A stretch of 54,945 nucleotides of DNA. Origin: Candidatus Bathyarchaeota archaeon. Its GTDB lineage: Archaea; Thermoproteota; Bathyarchaeia; Bathyarchaeales; Bathycorpusculaceae. The stretch's first letter is position 1. Each line of letters starts with the position of its first letter. Position numbers and translations under genes: made by a program. The DNA lies in NCBI GenBank assembly GCA_937873375.1, contig CALMWK010000061.1, positions 1-54,945 of the forward strand, given 5' to 3'. Below are positions 41,062-49,179 of this stretch, piece after piece. Below the pieces are notes generated by a model. The model ran no database searches and was not told the DNA's origin. It saw only the letters and a list, made by a program, of their open reading frames with translations.

Positions 41062-42072
41062 ATGAAGCTGCCGCCTGGAAAAATCCCCATAGACATACTC
41101 AAAGAAGTCGTCTTCAAAAACCTCGGCGCAGAACGCAAAGAGGTTACTCTTGGACCTAAAGCGGGCGTCGACGGCGCAGTCATAGACCTCGGCGGCAAAT
41201 CGTTAATTGTTTCTATGGACCCGATTACGGGCGCGGTGGAACGCATCGGCTACCTCGCCGTCAACGTGAACGCCAACGACGTAGCCACCTTCGGCGTTGA
41301 ACCTGCTTTTCTTTTTTCGTGTCTGATGCTTCCGGAAGGCGCCGACAAAAAAATGGTGGAAATCATCAGTACCCAAATGAGCCAAGCCGCCGAAAACCTT
41401 GGAATAGCCATCGTGGGTGGGCACTGCGAATCCACGCCCAAGTTGACCCATCCAATCGTGGTGGGCTGCGCCATGGGCATGACAGAAAAAGGAAAATACG
41501 TCACAGCCGCAGGAGCAAAACCCAAAGACAAACTCATCCTAACCAAAACCGCAGGCATCGAAGGCACAGCAATCCTAGCCTGTGACAGAGAAGTGGAACT
41601 CAAAAAAACCCTAACCCCGACAATGCTGTGGAACGCAAAAGACTTCTACAGCCACATAAGCGTCGTAAAAGATGCGTTAACGGCTTGCAGAAGCGGCGGA
41701 GTCCACGCCATGCATGACCCAACCGAAGGCGGCATAGCTGGAGGAATCCACGAGATGGCGGACGCGGCAAACTTGGGCGCTAAAGTTTTTGAAGAGCAAA
41801 TTATGGTGCAGCCCGAAACAGCCAAAATCTGCAAACACTTCAAAATTGACCCATTCCAACTCATCAGTTCAGGTGCCCTGCTCATAACCGCAGAACCCAC
41901 AGCCACAAACAAGATACTTGAAAACTTGAAACAGCAGAACCTTCAAGCTGCAGTTATCGGAGAATTCCTCGAAGATGCAACCCAGCGCCTACTTGTGCAG
42001 AAAAACGGAAAAGTGGAAGCGTTGCCACGGCCAAAGTCTGACCATCTTTGGAAGGCGCTAAGTCGGCAGTAG
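41062..42072 (+). CDS. HypE/PurM-superfamily protein (AIR synthase related)
   Basis: 336 residues; MKLPPGKIPIDILKEVVF is the start of the HypE-like archaeal subgroup of the AIR synthase/ThiL/SelD/HypE superfamily. MDPITGAV and VNANDVATFGVEP form the metal/ATP-binding D and N segments, GGHCESTPKL the next conserved loop and MHDPTEGGIAGG the C-terminal nucleotide loop. The protein lacks the extreme C-terminal PRxC tail with which HypE delivers cyanide, so it is probably not a hydrogenase-maturation HypE. GAGG lies about 9 bases before the ATG. Its partner and substrate are unknown. Confidence 0.85.
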   Translation: MKLPPGKIPIDILKEVVFKNLGAERKEVTLGPKAGVDGAVIDLGGKSLIVSMDPITGAVERIGYLAVNVNANDVATFGVEPAFLFSCLMLPEGADKKMVEIISTQMSQAAENLGIAIVGGHCESTPKLTHPIVVGCAMGMTEKGKYVTAAGAKPKDKLILTKTAGIEGTAILACDREVELKKTLTPTMLWNAKDFYSHISVVKDALTACRSGGVHAMHDPTEGGIAGGIHEMADAANLGAKVFEEQIMVQPETAKICKHFKIDPFQLISSGALLITAEPTATNKILENLKQQNLQAAVIGEFLEDATQRLLVQKNGKVEALPRPKSDHLWKALSRQ

Positions 42073-42813
42073 CCCTCGAACGTTTTCCAGTGCAATCTGC
42101 AAAAACCAGTAGAACATGAAAAAAGGGTAGTAAACCATGTACGCAAAATTTTTTGAGTAAACTAAGCCGCACTTCAGTTCTAATATGGCGTTTGAAACCG
42201 CGTTGCTGGTACTCCAGTTTTCAGGCGGCTTATAATGCAGACAGTAAATGCCGTTGCCAACCACGGTTTTGTAGCCTTTCTTTTTAATCCACTTCATGAT
42301 GTAGGCATCTTCGTAAGTGTGCAGCTCCTCAGGAATTTTTATGTCCGCTACAAGGTCACGGCGAACCAGCGTGTCATGCGTTCCGCCTCGGAGAGTAAAA
42401 CAGTGAAGAGCAACCAAGCTCTGCAATCTTACAAAACGCTTGTCTCTAAGTTTAGGGATGACATCAATGTTTAAGCCCCAAACCGCGCCAACATCACTCC
42501 GTATGCTCTTCTGTGCATTCTCAAACCAGCCACGACTAAGAATGACATCGCTGTCAGCGAACAAGAACCAGTCAGTTTCTACTTGGCTTATGCCTTTCTC
42601 GCGGGCACGAGCTCTGGAACCGTTCATGACGAAAACTTTTACGTTGCCGTATTGCTTGTTGAAGCGGTTGAGGATTTTCAGGGTGCGGTCAGTTGAGAAG
42701 CCGTCAACCACGATGAGGTTGTGCACGGGCACGTTTTCGTAGATGCTGGCTAAGCACTTGACGAGTAGATGTTCGCTGTTTTTTGTCAACATAACAACGT
42801 CGATTGCCTGCAT
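42058..42813 (-). CDS. family 2 glycosyltransferase (A)
   Basis: 251 residues, GT-A fold. AIDVVMLTKNSEHLL opens the domain, LIVVDGFSTDRTL is the first nucleotide-sugar motif, LFADSDVIL the DxD-type metal site, and HTYEDAYIMKWI the acceptor-side acidic motif. A hydrophobic C-terminal segment (about 223-243) may tether it to the membrane. It is a close paralogue of the gene 98 bases upstream and probably acts in glycan or glycoprotein assembly. Its end overlaps the HypE-like gene by 15 bases, tail to tail. Confidence 0.9.
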   Translation of the reverse strand: MQAIDVVMLTKNSEHLLVKCLASIYENVPVHNLIVVDGFSTDRTLKILNRFNKQYGNVKVFVMNGSRARAREKGISQVETDWFLFADSDVILSRGWFENAQKSIRSDVGAVWGLNIDVIPKLRDKRFVRLQSLVALHCFTLRGGTHDTLVRRDLVADIKIPEELHTYEDAYIMKWIKKKGYKTVVGNGIYCLHYKPPENWSTSNAVSNAILELKCGLVYSKNFAYMVYYPFFMFYWFLQIALENVRGLLPT

Positions 42814-42911
42814 CCATGCGCCTCTGTGCTTGTCAAAACCTCACGGTTTGATAAACAGTAACAGTCGAAGCATAAGAATTTATTCAAACTCTAAAGCTAA
42901 AAAAAGGGCAG

Positions 42912-43652
42912 CTACCGAGCTTTCTTGCTGCTTGACAACAGCTGGAACACGGAATAAGCCGTGTAGAAACCGTAGGCGAACACCAATTTTACCAGCAACT
43001 TGAAACTGCTACACCGCACCGCATCCACCACAATGCCAAGGCTACCCCGCAGCGTCCACACTGTCCGCGGTCGAAAATGAAAACAGAACGGGTCATAGCA
43101 GGCAACAACACGGTAGCCTTGCTGGGTTATCCAGTCTTTGATGTAGGCATCTTCAAAAACGTGCAGGTCAGCGGGAATTTTAATGTCCTTGACGGCTTCT
43201 GTGCGGACCAGTGTGTCGTGGGTTCCGCCGCGGAGGTCAAAAATTTTCCGCGTAACCAAAAGAAACATCCGCAACGTCTTCGGGTTTTGGATGGTTGACC
43301 AAACTTCTATGCCCCAAACCGCGCCAACATCTTTGTCCACGTATTTTATGGCTTTCTGGTACCAGTCTTTGCAGAGGACAACGTCGCTGTCAACGAAGAG
43401 GAACCATTCTGAGGTGACGTTTTGGATGCCTTTTTGCCGTGCAGTTGCTCTGGTGCCGCCGTGGTCTTGGATTATGTGGACGTTGTGGTATTTGCCGTTG
43501 AATTTTTGCAGGATTTCCAGTGTGCGGTCGATGGAGCCGCCGTCCACGACTATCAATTTTGCCACAGGCACGTTTCGGTAAACTGAGGTGATGCAGTCTT
43601 CCAGCTTGCGTTCGCTGTTCATGGTCAACAGTACAACGTCAACAGGTTCCAT
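42912..43652 (-). CDS. family 2 glycosyltransferase (B)
   Basis: 246 residues, GT-A fold, parallel to copy A throughout: PVDVVLLTMNSERKL, LIVVDGGSIDRTL, LFVDSDVVL, GGTHDTLVRTEAVKDIKIP and VFEDAYIKDWI. The C-terminus has a shorter hydrophobic end. Tandem duplication followed by divergence is the simplest origin. Both probably add sugars to envelope glycans; the many secreted NxS/T-rich proteins in the window are possible targets, which is inference. Confidence 0.9.
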   Translation of the reverse strand: MEPVDVVLLTMNSERKLEDCITSVYRNVPVAKLIVVDGGSIDRTLEILQKFNGKYHNVHIIQDHGGTRATARQKGIQNVTSEWFLFVDSDVVLCKDWYQKAIKYVDKDVGAVWGIEVWSTIQNPKTLRMFLLVTRKIFDLRGGTHDTLVRTEAVKDIKIPADLHVFEDAYIKDWITQQGYRVVACYDPFCFHFRPRTVWTLRGSLGIVVDAVRCSSFKLLVKLVFAYGFYTAYSVFQLLSSSKKAR

Positions 43653-43728
43653 CTGGACGCCTCAGAGGGTATTGTATGGTTTTTGCTGTTCAGACCTAAA
43701 AACCTTGGGACTGTCTACATGTGATAGT

Positions 43729-43771
43729 GTTCCTGTAAGAGAACAAATTGTTCCTCAGGGAGAATTAATAG
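43729..43771 (+). promoter_or_regulatory. double inverted-repeat operator plus TATA (gene 43812)
   Basis: gttcctgtaagagaac (43729-43744) and gttcctcagggagaat (43750-43765) run into TATA attaatag. The layout and spacing match 27031-27073. Confidence 0.65.
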
Positions 43772-43811
43772 ACGCGCCAAACTAGGCGTAATTGCAGACA
43801 CTCGCCGAAGG

Positions 43812-44462
43812 ATGAAAAATTTGGATACAAAATTTGCGTTGGCACTAATTTCAGTTATTCTAGTTGCCAGTCTTGCTGCAAACGCCTATTTTTACATTCA
43901 ACAAAACAGTTTTTCCACCGACAATGCATTGCTTCATAATCAAGTAACAGCCTTGCAGGGTCAACTGGCAACAGCGCAACAACAAGCAAACAACCTGCAA
44001 AATGAAAAAGAGAACGTTAATAATCAAATGGCGCTTCTGGAAAGCCAAGAAACCCACCTGAAAAACCAAATAGCGAACCTCCAAAACCAAGTAAGTTGGC
44101 TGCAAAATGAAAATGATAATTTTCAAAGGGAAAATGCCAATCTGAAAAGCCAACTGTACTATCCGCGAGAGCCCCAGTTAGTCACACGACTCGGGGTAAG
44201 TGACGTACTCTATAATCCTCGATATACAGGAAATTCGCTGATACCCCGCTTGTACATACAAGGTGAAGTTTGGAATGCAGGAGACAAAACAGCCTACAAC
44301 TGCCGACTCCACGTCACAATCTACCAAAACAATGTAGCGATAAACGACACCACCATAGAACTCGGAACAATCGAACCATGGTCATTTGTCAGTGTGTCCA
44401 GAAACATTTACTATGAGGGCACACGGTTGACAAACTGGACCATAACCCCTGAATTCGGTTGA
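43812..44462 (+). CDS. membrane-anchored coiled-coil protein with beta domain
   Basis: 216 residues. The N-terminal hydrophobic helix (about 8-28) is followed by a coiled coil of about 85 residues rich in Gln/Asn/Leu heptads (LQGQLATAQQQANNLQNEKENV...), then a beta domain (about 125-216, IQGEVWNAGDKTAYNCRLHVTIYQ) of the FxLYD/Ig-like type found in surface proteins. A trimeric or dimeric stalk with an adhesin-like head is plausible. The promoter element links it to the two beta-helix genes at 27-29 kb. It stands alone. Confidence 0.8.
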   Translation: MKNLDTKFALALISVILVASLAANAYFYIQQNSFSTDNALLHNQVTALQGQLATAQQQANNLQNEKENVNNQMALLESQETHLKNQIANLQNQVSWLQNENDNFQRENANLKSQLYYPREPQLVTRLGVSDVLYNPRYTGNSLIPRLYIQGEVWNAGDKTAYNCRLHVTIYQNNVAINDTTIELGTIEPWSFVSVSRNIYYEGTRLTNWTITPEFG

Positions 44463-44476
44463 CGAAAGCTTGGCAT

Positions 44477-45610
44477 TTAACGTTCTTCGATTGGCACAAA
44501 GTTCCTTTCGTAAACTCCAACATAATTCGACGTGGGACGTATGAGAACGGCATCAGCGTACTGTTCCAATATGTGCGCAGTCCACCCAGAGATTCGGCTT
44601 GACGCGAAAAACGGCGTGAAAAACTCGCTGTGAATATCCAAAGCGTTCAGCACCAACGCGGCGTAGAAATCCACGTTCGGGTAGATCTTTTTCTCACGGT
44701 GAACAACAGCCTGTATCTTCTTACACTTAGCATACAAATCAGCCCGATGCTCATTCTGGCATAAAGCTTTGCTGATTTTCTTAAGATGCTTCGAACGGGG
44801 GTCTTCAGCTAAATAAATGCGGTGACCAAAACCCATTACTCTTTTTCGGTCAAACAGCATACCCTGAATGTACTCCTCAACATCATCAAGGTGAGGCACC
44901 TCTGAAAGCATGTGCATTACACGTTCACTTGCACCGCCGTGAAGTTTCCCCTTCAAAGTTCCAACCGCAGATGTCACCGCAGAATACATGTCTGAAAAGG
45001 TGCTGGCGGTAACGCGCGCAGCAAAAGTCGAAGCGTTAAGTCCGTGGTCAGCATGCAAAATCATATACCGCTCCATCGCATCTTTTTCTTCAGCATCCAA
45101 AGGTTTTCCACGGAACAAATACAGAAAATTCTCAGCAAGCCCATACTCTTCTTTGGGGTCCAAAACTTTCTCGTTTTGACGTATTCGGTGAAAACTGGCA
45201 ACTATGGCGGGAACTTTGGCAGCCAACATTGTGGCTCTTTTTTTGTTAGCTTGCTCGGAATTATCGTCCCGGTTTTCGTCGTATTCTCCAAGGCGGGAAA
45301 CTTCAGTGCGCAAAACTTCCATAGGATGACAGTTCTTCGGTGTAGACCGCAAACTATCAAGAATCGGGTCGGGCAGTTTCATCTCAGACCGCAAATCCGT
45401 CTTCAGCGCTTCAAGCTCTGTTTTGTTAGGGAGCTTATTGTGAATTAGCAGATGGAAAATTTCCTCATAACAAACCTTCCCGATTAGGTCGTCTATGTTG
45501 TATCCTGCATAGTAAAGTGCCCCAAGGGGGTCCACAAAACTTATTCGGGTTTCAGCAGCGGCAACATCCCTTAACCCGCGAATGCAAACTTTTTCTCCAC
45601 TATTAACCAT
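44477..45610 (-). CDS. gltA: citrate synthase
   Basis: 377 residues, typical archaeal size. LHADHGLNASTFAARV and MGFGHRIYLAEDPRSKH carry the two active-site histidines, VDFYAALVLNALDI the active-site Asp, and KLHGGASERVM and SRISGWTAHILEQY are further signatures. It condenses acetyl-CoA with oxaloacetate; PEP carboxylase at 19662 could supply oxaloacetate. GGTGAT seven bases before the ATG is a clear ribosome site. It converges with the coiled-coil gene. 2-Methylcitrate synthase is the main alternative name. Confidence 0.93.
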   Translation of the reverse strand: MVNSGEKVCIRGLRDVAAAETRISFVDPLGALYYAGYNIDDLIGKVCYEEIFHLLIHNKLPNKTELEALKTDLRSEMKLPDPILDSLRSTPKNCHPMEVLRTEVSRLGEYDENRDDNSEQANKKRATMLAAKVPAIVASFHRIRQNEKVLDPKEEYGLAENFLYLFRGKPLDAEEKDAMERYMILHADHGLNASTFAARVTASTFSDMYSAVTSAVGTLKGKLHGGASERVMHMLSEVPHLDDVEEYIQGMLFDRKRVMGFGHRIYLAEDPRSKHLKKISKALCQNEHRADLYAKCKKIQAVVHREKKIYPNVDFYAALVLNALDIHSEFFTPFFASSRISGWTAHILEQYADAVLIRPTSNYVGVYERNFVPIEER

Positions 45611-45645
45611 TTTTGAATCACCATTTTAACTTGCGGCAGAGTCTA

Positions 45646-45655
45646 CACGTACGTG
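45646..45655. promoter_or_regulatory. palindrome CACGTACGTG upstream of citrate synthase
   Basis: A perfect 10-base palindrome about 36 bases before the citrate synthase start, upstream of the TATA-like gttaaaat. A second small inverted repeat, GTATC-acg-GATAC, lies at 45754-45766 in the same intergenic region. Either could be an operator. Confidence 0.35.
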
Positions 45656-45870
45656 CAGAGTTAAGTAACGCAGACTTTCTGGTTAATAAACACTATACAA
45701 CAGGGGTTCTTTAATGCATACTTTTTCATCGGCGCTTGTGTATCAATCTACTCGTATCACGGATACATCTTTGATCAGTATACAATAAGTATGTGTCTAA
45801 AGCTGAATAATGGTTTTATAGTTCAGGTCTAAATACAAGGGTATTAACCAAGCGGTTAAGTGAAAACTAT

Positions 45871-46911
45871 TTGAAACTCGGTAAAGCTGCGAACATCGCA
45901 ACCCGTTCGCTTACGCCAAACAAACCTCACCATGCCCAGTGGCTTATTACACGAAAATGTAACTATAGGTGCAGAGGATGCAACGTCTGGGGAGAACAAG
46001 ACAAAAACGAGCTCTCAGCCGACGAAATTAAAAAAGGATTAGACATACTCAAAGATTTAGGCATCGTGGAAATCGTGTTCTCCGGAGGAGACCCTCTTCT
46101 CCGTGAAGACGCAGGAGAAATAGTCGAGTACGCCTCACGTCACTTTGTAACAACCGTCTATGACAACGGCAGCATGGCAGCCAAGAAAATTGAGGCGTTG
46201 CGCAACGTGGACTTCGTTGCCATATCCTTAGACAGCATGGACCCCGCAAAAATGGATTACATCAAAGGCGTCAAAGGCTCGTTGGAGAAAGCCCTAAACT
46301 CCATTGAAACGCTGCGCAAAGAAGGAATAAACGTCGCGGTGACGCCGACGATTTCGCAGCAGAACCTTTACGAGATTCTGGATATAACCAAACATTTTAC
46401 GCAGAAAGGAATCCCAGTCTGGTATTGCCTCTATTCTTTTGACCTCTCATCGGATGAAAAACAGCTTTTCAGAATCGGCAAAGCAAACGACGAGTTCGTG
46501 ATAAAAGACAAGCATGCCATGGTGGAACTGTGTGATTCGCTACTAGAGATGAAAAAGAAGAACAAAAACATCCTTGTGACCACTCAACTGCTGAAGGCGA
46601 TGAGGAGTCTCTACGCTGAAGACAAAAGAACATGGAAATGCCGTGCCCTGCAAAACTTCTTCATCATCGACCACATGGGCAGGATTGGTGGATGTCACAA
46701 CCACAACTTTGCGGGTTCAGTTTTTGACTTACCAAAAATGTGGAAAACCAAAGAATTTGATGAGCTACGTGAAACTTACCGAGAATGCACACAGTGTACT
46801 TACTTATGCTACATTTTCTACTCGCTGCACGGAGGACCAAGCGGAAACTTGGCTTTAGCCAAGCAGCAATGGAGAAACGCAAAATTTCTTTTGCGAGGCG
46901 GCAAGCATTAA
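45871..46911 (+). CDS. radical SAM protein with SPASM-like C-terminus
   Basis: 346 residues from TTG 45871, about 35 bases after TATA ctaaata. TRKCNYRCRGCNVW gives the CxxxCxxC [4Fe-4S]/SAM site; VFSGGDPLLR is the GGE-type SAM motif with Asp in the last position. Downstream cysteines WKCRALQ, GGCHNH and ECTQCTYLC suggest one or two auxiliary clusters, as in SPASM/twitch enzymes. Family members modify peptides, lipids or cofactors; the substrate is unknown, and no RiPP precursor is obvious nearby. The stop overlaps the convergent small gene by four bases. Confidence 0.88.
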   Translation: MKLGKAANIATRSLTPNKPHHAQWLITRKCNYRCRGCNVWGEQDKNELSADEIKKGLDILKDLGIVEIVFSGGDPLLREDAGEIVEYASRHFVTTVYDNGSMAAKKIEALRNVDFVAISLDSMDPAKMDYIKGVKGSLEKALNSIETLRKEGINVAVTPTISQQNLYEILDITKHFTQKGIPVWYCLYSFDLSSDEKQLFRIGKANDEFVIKDKHAMVELCDSLLEMKKKNKNILVTTQLLKAMRSLYAEDKRTWKCRALQNFFIIDHMGRIGGCHNHNFAGSVFDLPKMWKTKEFDELRETYRECTQCTYLCYIFYSLHGGPSGNLALAKQQWRNAKFLLRGGKH

Positions 46912-47162
46912 GCATCCAGTTTTGGCAGAAAACTAAGGACTCCTGCTATGGAGGATGCCAGTTTAGCTTCGATTTGCGGACCCTCTTCGATGTTTACCAA
47001 AGGAGCCATATTGATTAGTTGCGAAATCCCTGAAAAGTTGTCCATTATGAATCGGGGACCTGCGTCTCGCGGTTTTTTCAATTCAAGAACAGATGGTAAA
47101 AGCATTATAAGAAGAAGGATAGGCGCACCCAGAACAAATACCAAGGACACATCGGGCATCAT
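46908..47162 (-). CDS. small membrane protein at the end of the glycan-synthase operon
   Basis: 84 residues from ATG 47162, which overlaps the stop of the upstream synthase gene as ATGA; this classic coupling decides the start over ATG 47180. One membrane helix (DVSLVFVLGAPILLLIMLLPSVLEL), then a soluble tail. No family recognised. Coupled position after a membrane glycosyltransferase suggests an accessory subunit, as in other polysaccharide synthases; that is inference. Confidence 0.65.
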   Translation of the reverse strand: MMPDVSLVFVLGAPILLLIMLLPSVLELKKPRDAGPRFIMDNFSGISQLINMAPLVNIEEGPQIEAKLASSIAGVLSFLPKLDA

Positions 47163-48466
47163 GGTAATCTTTCCGTGCATATGGTTTGGTTTGTAATATA
47201 GCTGTTTCCATTGCCTATATGGGTGGTTTTAGCCCAGACGTTATGATTTTTCCCAAGGATTCGTGATATAACGAGGTCTATGAAAGCTTTGGTGCAGATT
47301 GGAATATTGTAAAGAAAAGTGAACATCAGGAAGGGAATCAGCCATTGGATTCTTCGTCGTCCATCTAAGTGCGCTCCGATTCCCACTTCGAAGAACGGCG
47401 CAAAGTTCCCGACGAAACTGTAAAAGGAAATGGGCACGGAAAACCAGAGTATACCAGCAAGTTTTGAGGATTCAAAGAAAATCAGCGGAACACCGACGAC
47501 CAGTGAAACGAGAACTATCAGGGGCATGAAGTACACATTCAACAGAAGTAAACCGTCAATTTTCTCTTTCGCTTTCAAGTTCTTGCTTTTCAAAACGTTT
47601 AACGAATGCTTAAAGCAGCACTGCATGTGTCCCCGTGCCCACCGGTACCGTTGAGTCCAGTAGGCGCGCCAATTGTCCACTGCTTCCTCGTAGCATTCAG
47701 CATCGCCTACGTAAGCAACTCGGTAGCCTGCAAGGTATACCCTAAAAGTCAAGTCCGTATCTTCCGCGAGAATGTTCTCGTCCCATCCCCCTAAATTTTC
47801 AAGCAGACTACGCCTGAAACCTCCCACTGTGCCGCCGAACTGGGGAATTAGTTCTAAGCTGTCGCGTGCTTCTTGGTCAACGCGGTAGCCGCCTATTCGC
47901 TCCAGCGCCACCAGTCGAGTTATGATGTTTTGTGGCTCATTCAAAACAACAACGCGCCCTTGCACTGCACCAACTTTCGAATTTGCAAAAGGCTTTGCGA
48001 GTTTTTCCACTATGTCTTTTTGAGGGTAATAGTCGGCGTCAAAGCAGAGTATTATTTCGCCTTTTGCCTGCTTGAACCCAGCATTCATGGCGGAGGTTTT
48101 GCTTTTGCCGCCTTCGGTTTTGTCTCTGTGCAGCACTTCTATGAAGGGGTATCGTTTTGAATATTCATCAATAATCTGTCCTGTGCCGTCAGATGAGGCG
48201 TCATCCACGACTATAAGCTGCATTTTGTTCTTTGGATAAGTAAGCTCAGCTGTTCGCTGTAGCAATCTTCCAATCACTTTTTCTTCGTTACGTGCTGGGA
48301 TCAGAATGGAAACTGTGGGTTCATAGGTTATGTTTGTGGAGGCACTGTCTGCTTTAGGGATTTTGGCGCGTCTTAGGACTGTAAAGGTGAAAATGTAGTG
48401 CCGCACCAAGTATACTATCATGAGGGCAGTAAGAAATAGGAAAAAGACTTCTAGAATCACAAGCAT
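47159..48466 (-). CDS. membrane family 2 glycosyltransferase, processive glycan synthase type
   Basis: 435 residues. An N-terminal helix is followed by a GT-2 domain: SILIPARNEEKVI, VVDDASSDGTGQII (UDP-sugar), CFDADYYPQ (DxD), LAEDTDLTFRVYLAG (acceptor TED-like) and QRYRWARG (QxxRW, the hallmark of processive synthases such as cellulose, chitin, hyaluronan and PNAG synthases). About four C-terminal helices form the pore. It would polymerise and export a polysaccharide. Flanked by two small membrane proteins on the same strand, with a 1-base gap and a 4-base overlap. No PilZ or deacetylase gene is nearby. Confidence 0.9.
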   Translation of the reverse strand: MLVILEVFFLFLTALMIVYLVRHYIFTFTVLRRAKIPKADSASTNITYEPTVSILIPARNEEKVIGRLLQRTAELTYPKNKMQLIVVDDASSDGTGQIIDEYSKRYPFIEVLHRDKTEGGKSKTSAMNAGFKQAKGEIILCFDADYYPQKDIVEKLAKPFANSKVGAVQGRVVVLNEPQNIITRLVALERIGGYRVDQEARDSLELIPQFGGTVGGFRRSLLENLGGWDENILAEDTDLTFRVYLAGYRVAYVGDAECYEEAVDNWRAYWTQRYRWARGHMQCCFKHSLNVLKSKNLKAKEKIDGLLLLNVYFMPLIVLVSLVVGVPLIFFESSKLAGILWFSVPISFYSFVGNFAPFFEVGIGAHLDGRRRIQWLIPFLMFTFLYNIPICTKAFIDLVISRILGKNHNVWAKTTHIGNGNSYITNQTICTERLP

Positions 48467-48467
48467 A

Positions 48468-48854
48468 TTAGTTCACCAATGCAGAGGCATGCTGCATTTT
48501 AGGAAAAACGCTTAAGCTCAGGGACCAAAACGGCACAATCCACATGAGATTCAAAATTGGGTAAGTAATTGTGTAGAAAGCGCCGAAGAACTCGCCAAAA
48601 TAAAAAGCGCCCACAGAGTAAAAATTAAAGAAAACAAAGTTCCAAAACAAACCGACAAAATTGCCTATTGCGAGCAATCCAAGTTTTCTGCTCATTGTTC
48701 CGTTCAACTGAAAAGTAAGCGAAGCAAAAAGAAAATCGAATATGAACAGTGTTATGGTTGATTCTAGGCTGATGAAACTAATTGAGGCTATTAGGCATAA
48801 GGTTATCAGTTGTAAAAGAAATAATAGAAACAAACAGTTGACAATAGATTTCAT
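48468..48854 (-). CDS. four-helix membrane protein heading the synthase operon
   Basis: 128 residues, nearly all hydrophobic with about four membrane helices. Ribosome site gggagcg lies before the ATG; the stop lies one base before the synthase start, so the two are cotranslated. The length and topology resemble GtrA-like flippase proteins, but I see no decisive motif. It may assist export or anchor the synthase. Confidence is good for the gene, low for the role. Confidence 0.7.
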   Translation of the reverse strand: MKSIVNCLFLLFLLQLITLCLIASISFISLESTITLFIFDFLFASLTFQLNGTMSRKLGLLAIGNFVGLFWNFVFFNFYSVGAFYFGEFFGAFYTITYPILNLMWIVPFWSLSLSVFPKMQHASALVN

Positions 48855-49030
48855 TTAGCCCGCTCCCTTCCCCACAGCTAAACATGATCTGGATAATCTG
48901 ATTCTAAATCAGACTGTGAAGATTTAAGACTTGTGGAAACCCACATCATAATTTAGAAAAGTAATCATCAAACAAGGCGGCAAGACGCAAAAGCAGCCAA
49001 ACACAAACGGCAGTCCACTTAGCAATTTAA

Positions 49031-49065
49031 CCTATAAATAAGGGGGGTATAGTCTGCTCGAGCAG
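49031..49065 (+). promoter_or_regulatory. TATA and palindromic operator of the alkA-like gene
   Basis: cctataaata (49031-49040) is followed by the perfect palindrome CTGCTCGAGCAG (49054-49065) between TATA and the predicted transcription start. A protein bound there would block RNA polymerase. Confidence 0.55.
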
Positions 49066-49071
49066 CAAGCC

Positions 49072-49179
49072 ATGTCGGAAAACTTTTGTAGCGCCACACC
49101 AAAAGAAGTTAAGAAACCACCGACCATCCACGAACCTAAAAGGAAACAACGAAGTGACAACTGGAAAAATAACGATTAA
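49072..49179 (+). CDS. possible 35-codon leader ORF upstream of the alkA-like gene
   Basis: ATG 49072 lies just after the predicted transcription start and opens a 35-codon frame, MSENFCSATPKEVKK..., which overlaps the glycosylase start at 49154 in another frame. It would be translated leaderless and could couple to or dampen translation of the glycosylase. It has no recognisable domain. It could also be chance. Confidence 0.3.
   Translation: MSENFCSATPKEVKKPPTIHEPKRKQRSDNWKNND

Noticed and set aside
41062-42072. Calling the gene hypE (hydrogenase maturation)
   Set aside because: The C-terminal cysteine tail needed for HypE function is missing and no hydrogenase genes are in the window.
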